A stretch of 64,000 bases of DNA from Pseudomonas oryzihabitans (GTDB taxonomy: Bacteria > Pseudomonadota > Gammaproteobacteria > Pseudomonadales > Pseudomonadaceae). Location: the NCBI RefSeq assembly GCF_001518815.1, contig NZ_CP013987.1, forward strand, positions 1,281,001-1,345,000, written 5' to 3'. The notes under the pieces were generated by a model that was given only the letters and a program-made list of their open reading frames with translations, ran no database searches and had not been told where the DNA came from. The first letter of the stretch is position 1; each line of letters begins with the position of its first letter. Positions 57,307-64,000 of this stretch are shown here, one piece after another. The translations under genes and the position numbers were made by a program.

Positions 57307-57579
57307 TCACTCACCCTCGTCGAAGTAGTTGTTGATCAGTTCGATCAGGGCGCGCATGGCCTCGTCGCTCTGCTCACCCTCGGTTTCCAGTTGCAGCACC
57401 GTGCCCTTGCCGGCGGCCAGCATCATGACCGCCATGATGCTCTTGCCATCGACTGGCGGCTCGCCACTGCGGCCTACGCGGACGCTGGCAGGATAACGGC
57501 CGGCCACGCCGACGAACTTGGCGGCCGCGCGGGCGTGCAGGCCCAGCTTGTTGATGATGGTGATCTGTTGGGCAGGCAT
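57307..57579 (-). CDS. npr: Nitrogen phosphotransfer protein NPr (PtsO)
   Basis: NPr passes phosphate from PtsP to PtsN (EIIANtr). The 90-residue HPr-like protein has the active histidine H15 in NKLGLHARAAAKF and the serine region GKSIMAVMMLAAGKG. It is the last gene of the rpoN-hpf-ptsN-rapZ-npr set. The start MPAQQITI was chosen over longer frames. The gap to rapZ is 31 bp. Confidence 0.95.
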   Translation of the reverse strand: MPAQQITIINKLGLHARAAAKFVGVAGRYPASVRVGRSGEPPVDGKSIMAVMMLAAGKGTVLQLETEGEQSDEAMRALIELINNYFDEGE

Positions 57580-57610
57580 TGAGTCTGTCCTTGTCGAAAC
57601 AAAACGGGCG

Positions 57611-58465
57611 TCAGAGATCGCGATGGCGGATCTGAACGTTCTTGAGCAGGTCTTTGAGTTCGCGACCCAGGCGGTCGGCCAGGTAGACCGAACGGTGATG
57701 ACCGCCGGTACAGCCAATGGCCACGGTCACATAGGACCTGTTGTTGGCCGCGAAGCGCGGCAGCCACTTCACCAGGTAATCGCGGATGTCATTGTACAGG
57801 GTCTCTACCTCGGGCTGTTGCTCGAGATAATCGCGCACCTGGGCATCGAGTCCGGAAAAGTCGCGCAGGTCCGGTTTCCAGTAGGGATTGGGCAGGAAAC
57901 GTACATCGAAGACCATGTCCGCATCCACCGGCAGGCCCCGCTTGAAGCCGAAGGATTCCACCAGGTAGGCGGTGCCGGGCTCGGGCGCGTTCAGCAGACG
58001 CAACTTGAGGATGTCACGCAGCTGATAGAGATTCAGGTGAGTGGTGTCGATCTTAAGATCGGACAGATCGGCGATGGGCGACAGCAGCACCTGCTCATCG
58101 TGGATGGCCTCGGCCAGCGATCTTTCCTGATTGGACAGCGGATGCCGGCGGCGCGTCTCGGAAAAGCGCTTGAGCAAGGTCTGGTCATCGGCGTCCAGAT
58201 AGAGGATGTCGCAGCGGATGTTGCGGCTGCGCACCTGTTCGAGCAATTCGGGAAAGCGCTGCAGCTGGCTGGGCAGATTGCGTGCATCGATGGACAGGGC
58301 GACCTTGGGCTGAGGTCGTTCCATGTCGGTGAGGGCGTGCTGGGCCAGTTCGGGCAGAAGGCTGGCCGGCAGGTTGTCGATGCAGTAGAAGCCATTGTCC
58401 TCAAGCACGTTGAGCGCCGTACTCTTGCCCGACCCGGAACGTCCGCTCACGATGATGAGGTGCAT
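57611..58465 (-). CDS. rapZ: RNase adapter RapZ
   Basis: RapZ is an RNA-binding GTPase-like protein that, in enterobacteria, directs GlmZ decay and controls GlmS. The 284-residue protein has the P loop GRSGSGKST (8-16), the second motif [20 protein letters not shown] and the C-terminal domain with [16 protein letters not shown]. Only one base separates it from ptsN. Whether RapZ acts on small RNAs in this organism is not shown by the sequence. Confidence 0.96.
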   Translation of the reverse strand: MHLIIVSGRSGSGKSTALNVLEDNGFYCIDNLPASLLPELAQHALTDMERPQPKVALSIDARNLPSQLQRFPELLEQVRSRNIRCDILYLDADDQTLLKRFSETRRRHPLSNQERSLAEAIHDEQVLLSPIADLSDLKIDTTHLNLYQLRDILKLRLLNAPEPGTAYLVESFGFKRGLPVDADMVFDVRFLPNPYWKPDLRDFSGLDAQVRDYLEQQPEVETLYNDIRDYLVKWLPRFAANNRSYVTVAIGCTGGHHRSVYLADRLGRELKDLLKNVQIRHRDL

Positions 58466-58466
58466 G

Positions 58467-58931
58467 TCAGTGTCCGCTCTGGGCCTCGACGACGATCTGA
58501 TAGAGCGCCTGGCTGTCCTTGGCCTTGCGTAGCCGTTCGCGGATGTCCGCGCGGTCCAGGATGCCGGCGATCTGGCGCAGCAGGGTCAGGTGCTGTTCGG
58601 TAGCGGCTTCGGGTACCAGCAGCACGAACACCAGGTCTACCGGTGCGCCATCCAGGGAGTCGAAGTCCACGGGTTGCTGCAGGTGGAAGAGGACGCACAG
58701 CGGCTGTTGCAGGCCCGCCAGGCGACAGTGGGGAATGGCAATGCCATTGCCGAAGCCAGTGGAGCCCAGGCGCTCGCGCGCCATCAGGCATTCATGGATG
58801 TGCGCCGCATCATGGCCAGGCAATTCCTGCGCGGCCAGTTCGGCGATACGTTCCAGTACGGCGGCTTTGCTGCCACCCGGCGCACCCGTCTGGGTGCGGC
58901 CGGGGGTCAGAATATTTTCGAGTCTGATCAT
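58467..58931 (-). CDS. ptsN: Nitrogen regulatory EIIA protein PtsN
   Basis: The 154-residue EIIANtr has the phosphorylated histidine H68 in GIAIPHCRL and the family regions [11 protein letters not shown] and [15 protein letters not shown]. It links phosphate state to potassium transport and nitrogen-linked control. It lies in the rpoN operon and is directly before rapZ. Confidence 0.96.
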   Translation of the reverse strand: MIRLENILTPGRTQTGAPGGSKAAVLERIAELAAQELPGHDAAHIHECLMARERLGSTGFGNGIAIPHCRLAGLQQPLCVLFHLQQPVDFDSLDGAPVDLVFVLLVPEAATEQHLTLLRQIAGILDRADIRERLRKAKDSQALYQIVVEAQSGH

Positions 58932-58949
58932 AAAGCGGCGATCGAAACC

Positions 58950-59258
58950 TCAGCGGACGCCGACGCCCTGCTGGCGTTCGATCGATTTTTCCTTGTGTTT
59001 AATCAGTTGGCGGTCGAGCTTGTCGGCCAGGAGATCAATGGCGGCATACATGTCGTCATGCTCGGCGTTGGCGACCACCGCGGCGCCAGCGACGTGCAGG
59101 GTGGCTTCGGCTTTCTGCTTGAGCTTGTCCACTTCAAGAATGACCTGGACGTTGGTAATACGGTCGAAGTGCCGTTCGAGGCGGGCGAGTTTCTCGCCGA
59201 TGTAGTCACGCAGGGCTTCTGTCACTTCAAGCTGATGGCCACTGATGTTGACTTGCAT
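58950..59258 (-). CDS. hpf: Ribosome hibernation promoting factor (short HPF/YfiA type)
   Basis: The 102-residue protein has the family start MQVNISGHQLEVTEALRDYI, followed by KLARLERHFDRITNVQVILEV and the C-terminal AIDLLADKLDRQLIKHKEK. It binds stationary-phase 70S ribosomes. Without the long C-terminal domain it is the short form that needs RMF for 100S dimers. The start at 59258 was chosen, and the longer frame reads into the rpoN end. Confidence 0.95.
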   Translation of the reverse strand: MQVNISGHQLEVTEALRDYIGEKLARLERHFDRITNVQVILEVDKLKQKAEATLHVAGAAVVANAEHDDMYAAIDLLADKLDRQLIKHKEKSIERQQGVGVR

Positions 59259-59347
59259 ACCGCTTCTCCTTATTGCCGGGCTGCGATCGGCGAAGCTGCT
59301 CGCCGACATGACACGGGTCGATCGAGGCACGGTCACATCAGGACGCG

Positions 59348-60847
59348 TCAGAGGAGACGCTTGCGTTCGCTGGACGGAGCGATACCCAGGGATTCCCGAT
59401 ACTTAGCCACCGTGCGACGAGCGACTTGTATACCTTGCGATTCCAGTAAACCAGCGATCTTGCTGTCACTCAACGGCTTTTTCGCGTTTTCCGCCGCTAC
59501 CAATTTCTTGATGATCGCGCGGATCGCGGTGGAGGAGCATTCGCCCCCTTCGGCGGTGCTGACGTGACTGGAGAAGAAATACTTGAGTTCGTAGATGCCA
59601 CGCGGGGTGTGCATGAACTTCTGGGTGGTCACCCGGGAGATGGTCGACTCGTGCATGCCCACCGCCTCGGCGATGTCGTGCAGGACCAACGGCTTCATGG
59701 CCTCTTCGCCGTATTCGAGAAAACCCCGCTGGTGCTCGACGATCTGGGTCGCCACCTTCATCAGGGTCTCGTTGCGGCTCTGCAGGCTCTTGATGAACCA
59801 GCGCGCTTCCTGCAGCTGATTGCGCATGTATGTATTGTCGGCGCTGCTGTCGGCGCGTTTGACGAAGCCCGCATACTGGGGATTCACCCGTAGGCGCGGC
59901 ATGGATTCCTGATTGAGCTCCACCAGCCAGCGCTCGTTGTGCTTGCGCACGATGACGTCCGGTACCACGTATTCGGCTTCGCCGGACTCGATCTGGGAGC
60001 CAGGCCGCGGATGCAGCGTCTGGATCAGCTCGATGATCGGCTTGAGTTCGTCTTCCTTGATCTTCATGCGCCGCATCAGCTGCGCGTAGTCGCGGCTGCC
60101 GAGCAGATCCAGGTAGTCACCGACCAGGCGCTTGGCCTCGCCGAGCAAGGGGAGGGTGGCCGGCAGTTGCGCCAGCTGGATCAGCAGGCATTCGCGCAGA
60201 TTGCGAGCGGCGACGCCGGCGGGCTCGAATTGCTGGACCCGTCGGAGCACCACCTCGACTTCGTCGAGATCGACTTCCAGGTCCGGGTCGAGCGAGGCAT
60301 GGATGTCTTCGAGGCTTTCCTGCAGGTAACCGTCGGTATCGATGCCATCGATGATGGCCAGCGCGATCAGCCGATCGAGGTCCGACATGGGTGCCAGGTT
60401 GAGCTGCCAGAGCAGATGCGTCTGCAGGCTCTCGCCCGCCGAGGTGCGAGTGGTGAAGTCCCACTCGTCGTCGTCACTGCTGGGCAGGCTGCTGGCGCTG
60501 GTCTGGTAGATGTCTTCCCAGGCCGTGTCGACCGGCAGCTCGCTGTCGCTGGGGATGCGCTCGCTCCACTCGGATTCGTCGGCCAGCTCGTTGGTGGCGA
60601 CCGAGGTTTCCTTGAAGGTGGTTTCCATGTTGCCGGAGTTCGCGTGCTCGTCGCTTTCGCCCGAGGCTTCGCTCTGGTCGAAGTCTTCCCCGTCTTCCTG
60701 GCGTTCCAGCATCGGATTGGATTCCAGGGCTTCCTGGATTTCCTGCTGCAAATCGAGCGTCGAGAGCTGGAGCAGACGTATGGCTTGTTGCAGCTGCGGC
60801 GTCATCGTCAGCTGCTGGCCCATCTTGAGGACTAGCGATGGTTTCAT
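59348..60847 (-). CDS. rpoN: RNA polymerase sigma54 factor
   Basis: The 499-residue factor has region I ([20 protein letters not shown]), an acidic region II and the C-terminal DNA-binding region with the RpoN box [10 protein letters not shown]. It directs transcription from -24/-12 promoters, such as the one proposed for nirBD in this window. It lies behind lptB in the usual pseudomonad operon and ahead of hpf. Confidence 0.98.
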   Translation of the reverse strand: MKPSLVLKMGQQLTMTPQLQQAIRLLQLSTLDLQQEIQEALESNPMLERQEDGEDFDQSEASGESDEHANSGNMETTFKETSVATNELADESEWSERIPSDSELPVDTAWEDIYQTSASSLPSSDDDEWDFTTRTSAGESLQTHLLWQLNLAPMSDLDRLIALAIIDGIDTDGYLQESLEDIHASLDPDLEVDLDEVEVVLRRVQQFEPAGVAARNLRECLLIQLAQLPATLPLLGEAKRLVGDYLDLLGSRDYAQLMRRMKIKEDELKPIIELIQTLHPRPGSQIESGEAEYVVPDVIVRKHNERWLVELNQESMPRLRVNPQYAGFVKRADSSADNTYMRNQLQEARWFIKSLQSRNETLMKVATQIVEHQRGFLEYGEEAMKPLVLHDIAEAVGMHESTISRVTTQKFMHTPRGIYELKYFFSSHVSTAEGGECSSTAIRAIIKKLVAAENAKKPLSDSKIAGLLESQGIQVARRTVAKYRESLGIAPSSERKRLL

Positions 60848-60949
60848 GGCTGCGGAAATACACCTTGTCTACCGACGCGAACAGCGCCACCGAACCTCGC
60901 GAACCCTGCGAGCGTTAGCAAATTATATGCCTTGTTTCCCCGGGTTTGC

Positions 60950-61678
60950 CTAGAGGCGGAATTCGTGGCCCAGATAGACTTCCTTCACCAGGTCGTTGGC
61001 AAGGACTTCTTCGGCGGTGCCTTCGGCGATGAGCTGGCCGTCATTGACGATATAGGCCGTTTCGCAGATGGTCAGGGTTTCCCGCACGTTGTGATCGGTG
61101 ATGAGCACACCGATGCCCTTGGCCTTGAGGTGGCGGATGATCTGCTTGATATCGCCCACCGAGATGGGGTCCACGCCCGCGAAGGGTTCGTCAAGCAGGA
61201 TGAACTTGGGCGCGGTGGCGAGGGCGCGGGCGATCTCGACACGGCGTCTTTCACCGCCAGACAGGCTCATGCCCCGGTTGTCGCGGATGTGGGTGATGTG
61301 GAATTCCTGCAGCAGGCTTTCCAGCTCGCGCAGTCGTCCGGCCTTGTCCAGGTCCTTGCGGGTTTCCAGAATGCCAAGGATGTTGTCGGCCACGGTCAGC
61401 TTGCGAAAGATCGAGGCTTCTTGGGGCAGATAGCCGATCCCGGCACGGGCGCGGCCATGCATGGGCAGCGCGGTGACATCCTGGTCGTCGATCAGCACGC
61501 GACCCTGATCCGCCTTGACCAGGCCGACGATCATGTAGAAGCAGGTGGTCTTGCCGGCGCCATTCGGGCCGAGCAGGCCAACGATTTGGCCGCTGTCGAT
61601 GCTGACGCTGACATCACGAACGACCTGACGACCCTTGTAGCTCTTGGCCAGATGCTGGGCTTTGAGCGTAACCGTCAT
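60950..61678 (-). CDS. lptB: LPS export ABC transporter ATPase LptB
   Basis: The 242-residue ATPase powers extraction of lipopolysaccharide from the inner membrane. It has Walker [10 protein letters not shown] (about 37-45), the signature [15 protein letters not shown] and Walker [13 protein letters not shown]. The start overlaps the lptA stop by four bases. Confidence 0.97.
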   Translation of the reverse strand: MTVTLKAQHLAKSYKGRQVVRDVSVSIDSGQIVGLLGPNGAGKTTCFYMIVGLVKADQGRVLIDDQDVTALPMHGRARAGIGYLPQEASIFRKLTVADNILGILETRKDLDKAGRLRELESLLQEFHITHIRDNRGMSLSGGERRRVEIARALATAPKFILLDEPFAGVDPISVGDIKQIIRHLKAKGIGVLITDHNVRETLTICETAYIVNDGQLIAEGTAEEVLANDLVKEVYLGHEFRL

Positions 61679-62217
61679 TGTTTCTGCCCCGACTGCTGCT
61701 GATCCTTGGGCTGGATGACCATGTCGATCCGCGGCCGCGGCGTGGTGACCTTGCTGCCGTTGGCCCGTCCCGCATTGACGATCTGGCGCTGGGTGTCGTA
61801 GACGATCTTCTCGCCTTCGAAGGTGTTGCCCTGTTGGACCACCTTGGCCTGGTCGATCAGGATGATGCGGTTTTCCTGGGCGAAGTATTGGATGGTCAGG
61901 CCATAGGCCTTGACGATGTCCTTGTCCGCCGAGGGTTTCTGCTCGTAGTAGGCCGGTTTGCCCACTGCGGTGGCGACCTTGATATTGCCCTGGTTGTCCT
62001 GGGTCAAGGTCACGGTATTGCCGGTGATCTTCATACTGCCCTGGGTGATGACCACGTCTCCGCGATACACGGCCACGCCCTGCTTGTCATCGAGCTCGGC
62101 GCTGTCGGCCTGCACGCGGATCGGCTGGGTGCGATCGGTCGGCAGGGCCCAAGCCGCGGCACTGCCCAAGGTGGCGCCGAGGGTGAACAGGAAGGGGAGG
62201 GTTTTAACGAACCTCAT
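61675..62217 (-). CDS. lptA: LPS transport periplasmic protein LptA
   Basis: The 180-residue periplasmic bridge has a signal peptide ([16 protein letters not shown]) and the OstA-type strand pattern ([34 protein letters not shown]). It connects LptC at the inner membrane with LptD. It overlaps lptB by four bases and lptC by 14. Confidence 0.96.
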   Translation of the reverse strand: MRFVKTLPFLFTLGATLGSAAAWALPTDRTQPIRVQADSAELDDKQGVAVYRGDVVITQGSMKITGNTVTLTQDNQGNIKVATAVGKPAYYEQKPSADKDIVKAYGLTIQYFAQENRIILIDQAKVVQQGNTFEGEKIVYDTQRQIVNAGRANGSKVTTPRPRIDMVIQPKDQQQSGQKQ

Positions 62218-62776
62218 GCTGGCCTCTTACGTTGGACAGCAGGAGCATTCTGCCGTCTTCTAGATACGCTTTCATGCCATTGGCCGTGGTCACCCCATTG
62301 GCGGCCTCGATTCTAACGGCTTGCTCAGTTTGCGCATATTGTTTGTCAGGAAAGACGGTCATGCGGGTGGTGGTCAATACCACCGGGCGGCCTTTCGCGT
62401 CGGTACGTTCCACACGCACGTCATCGATCAGCTCCGCCTGACTGCCACCGGGGGCGACCTCGGCGCGGGCACTGCGAATGTGCCAGGGAAAGTCTGTGCC
62501 ACGAAAGGCCAGCATGTCGGGCCGGGTCACCAGGGTGACGTCGGTGGCCTTGACATGTTCGCTGCGCTCGGCCTTGAGTTCGTACTGGATCTTGCCGTCC
62601 AGGCGATACTGAATCGTCCGGGTATTGAGGGCATAACCGTCGATGGCGCTGTCTTGCGGGGTCGATGACGCTGGAGCATCGACGAAGCGCTGCGGCAGGA
62701 TGTTCCAGTAGCCGATCGCGATGAGCGCGGCGGCGATCAGGACCAACAGCACGGGTCGGCGCAAGCTGCGAAACAT
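62204..62776 (-). CDS. lptC: LPS export protein LptC
   Basis: The 190-residue protein has an N-terminal anchor (PVLLVLIAAALIAIGYW) and the LptC fold (GYALNTRTIQYRLDGKIQYE, LTTTRMTVFPDKQYAQTEQ). It receives LPS from LptBFG. The start MFRSLRRP was chosen. Upstream it is only 82 bp from the stop of kdsD, so kdsC, which lies between them in many pseudomonads, is not present here. Confidence 0.95.
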   Translation of the reverse strand: MFRSLRRPVLLVLIAAALIAIGYWNILPQRFVDAPASSTPQDSAIDGYALNTRTIQYRLDGKIQYELKAERSEHVKATDVTLVTRPDMLAFRGTDFPWHIRSARAEVAPGGSQAELIDDVRVERTDAKGRPVVLTTTRMTVFPDKQYAQTEQAVRIEAANGVTTANGMKAYLEDGRMLLLSNVRGQHEVR

Positions 62777-62858
62777 GAGGGTACCTGTGGTGGGTCGCAC
62801 GTTGGCGGCGGGTTGAACACGAGTTGTGGGCGTATTTAGTCGGTCAGTATAACCCGGC

Positions 62859-63833
62859 CTACAGCACCCCGGCGCGTAGCAGGTCGCCCATGTTGAGCGC
62901 ACCGACCGGGCGCCGCTCGTCATCGATCACCACCAGCGAGTTGACCTTGTGTTCTTCCATGATCTTCAGCGCCTCCGCCGCGAGCATCCGGGCCCTGGCG
63001 GTTCGACCGCCGCGGGTCATCACGGTTGCGATAGGTGTGGTCCGGACATCGATACCGCGATCCAGAGCGCGCCGCAGATCGCCATCGGTGAAGATACCGG
63101 CGAGGCGGCCATCGGCGCCCAGCACACTGGTCATGCCCAGCCCCTTGCGCGACATCTCCAGCAGGGCGTCGGACACTAGGGTGTCCTCGCTGACCTGCGG
63201 CAGATCGACGCCGGCATGCATGACGTCTTCCACCTTCAGCAGCAGGCGACGGCCCAGGGCGCCGCCTGGATGAGAGAAGGCGAAGTCCTCGGCGGTGAAG
63301 CCACGGGCTTCGAGCAGGGCGATGGCCAAGGCGTCGCCCAGGACCAGGGCGACGGTGGTCGAGGAGGTGGGCGCCAGGTTTAGCGGGCAAGCCTCGGTGG
63401 CGACGCTGGTGTCCAGATTGACGTCCGCCGCCTTCGCCAGGGGCGAGGTGGGATTGCCGGCAAAGCTGATCAGAGGGACGCCCAGGCGTTTGATCAGCGG
63501 CAGCAGGGTCAGGATCTCGCTGGAGGTGCCCGATTGGGAGATGGCGATGATGACGTCCTCGCGGGTGATCATGCCCATGTCGCCATGGCTGGCTTCGGCC
63601 GGATGCACGAAGAACGCCGGGCTGCCGGTGCTGGCCAAGGTAGCGGCGATCTTGTTGCCGACATGGCCGGACTTGCCCATGCCTAGCACGACTATTCGAC
63701 CGCGACAGCCGAGCAGCAGACGGCAGGCCTGGGCAAATGTCGCGTCGACACGTGCGCTCAAAGCAGCTACAGCAGCTTGTTCAACATCTATGGTGCGCTT
63801 AGCGGAAGCGATGAAATCTATTGAGTCGGACAT
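62859..63833 (-). CDS. kdsD: Arabinose-5-phosphate isomerase KdsD
   Basis: KdsD makes D-arabinose 5-phosphate, the first intermediate of Kdo synthesis. The 324-residue protein has a SIS domain with VVLGMGKSGHVGNKIAAT and SQSGTSSEI, and HPGGALGRRL ahead of two CBS domains (DVMHAGVDLP and a second pair near the C-terminus). It opens the operon toward lptC. The expected next gene kdsC is missing. The upstream gap to the end of the window is a promoter region. Confidence 0.96.
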   Translation of the reverse strand: MSDSIDFIASAKRTIDVEQAAVAALSARVDATFAQACRLLLGCRGRIVVLGMGKSGHVGNKIAATLASTGSPAFFVHPAEASHGDMGMITREDVIIAISQSGTSSEILTLLPLIKRLGVPLISFAGNPTSPLAKAADVNLDTSVATEACPLNLAPTSSTTVALVLGDALAIALLEARGFTAEDFAFSHPGGALGRRLLLKVEDVMHAGVDLPQVSEDTLVSDALLEMSRKGLGMTSVLGADGRLAGIFTDGDLRRALDRGIDVRTTPIATVMTRGGRTARARMLAAEALKIMEEHKVNSLVVIDDERRPVGALNMGDLLRAGVL

Positions 63834-64000
63834 AGGTCAGAAGGCAGGTGAAGGGACAATCGGAAATTATATGCGCAAAGCCGTGACACTCAGCAACGTC
63901 GCTCGCGAGTCAGGGGCATCGGCAACGAATGGTATAGTGCCGCCCTTTTGCCGGGGCCATCGAGCGCGAAAGCCGCGTGTCCTGAAGCGGTGGAGCGGCG
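63834..64000. other. Promoter region upstream of kdsD
   Basis: No gene is visible. The sequence is probably the shared region between kdsD on the minus strand and a divergent gene beyond the window. TATAGT at 63933-63938 could be a plus-strand -10 element, but a good -35 box is not seen. Confidence 0.4.

Overview
The window is a high-GC gammaproteobacterial chromosome segment that reads as Pseudomonas. The reasons are gene content and gene order: gatCAB next to mreBCD, maf, rng, yhdP, a nitrilase-type hydrolase, tldD, darP and pmbA; the kdsD-lptCAB-rpoN-hpf-ptsN-rapZ-npr operon; an opdP-type porin inside a dpp peptide-transport operon; and roxSR beside a SIMPL-domain gene. The species cannot be fixed from the sequence alone. 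Almost everything is chromosomal core or regional accessory DNA. I see no phage, insertion sequence, plasmid gene or CRISPR array.

Region by region. 1-4.6 kb: the end of a LysR regulator, selB, the selenocysteine tRNA gene 9 bp behind it, and a dehydrogenase-like gene divergent from a TetR regulator across two matching operators. 4.6-12.2 kb: nitrate assimilation, with a nitrate reductase fused to a CysJ-like diflavin reductase on the minus strand and nirBD on the plus strand. The 582-bp divergent region between them holds a sigma54-type promoter, a possible NtrC site and two RNA leaders, each with a hexaloop hairpin followed by an intrinsic terminator. 12.2-20.2 kb: a tandem 120-bp repeat, a GGDEF/degenerate-EAL protein, two DUF4136 lipoproteins, cmoM with a MazG-like gene, a DUF3298 protein, a GNAT gene and two clusters of REP-like palindromes. 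20.2-31.0 kb: a minus-strand peptide-uptake operon of three binding proteins, an OprD-family porin and dppBCDF. 31.2-39.5 kb: a SIMPL protein, the RoxSR redox two-component system, an SbmA/YddA-like ABC transporter, a GntR regulator with kdgD, an alginate-lyase-like protein and an RlpA-like lipoprotein. 39.5-56.4 kb: gatCAB divergent from mreBCD-maf-rng-yhdP-nit-tldD, then darP and pmbA. 56.6-64 kb: sodA, then the npr-rapZ-ptsN-hpf-rpoN-lptBAC-kdsD operon on the minus strand.

Several parts connect. RpoN, encoded at 59-61 kb, would read the sigma54 promoter proposed for nirB and perhaps the weaker candidate for the dpp operon. PtsN and NPr form the nitrogen phosphotransfer branch. The diflavin module fused to the nitrate reductase can supply its electrons, and NirBD then reduces nitrite to ammonium. 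LptABC and KdsD serve lipopolysaccharide, MreBCD and RlpA serve the cell wall, and the TldD/PmbA pair forms a peptide-processing protease.

The most interesting signal is the pair of mirror-image RNA leaders between nasA and nirB. They have the layout expected for two-hairpin ANTAR (NasT/NasR-type) antitermination. In the nasA leader the second hairpin overlaps the 5' arm of the terminator, so the two structures exclude each other. Other points worth checking are the absence of kdsC between kdsD and lptC, a possible AUC start codon in mreC, and a degenerate EAL domain behind an intact GGDEF motif.
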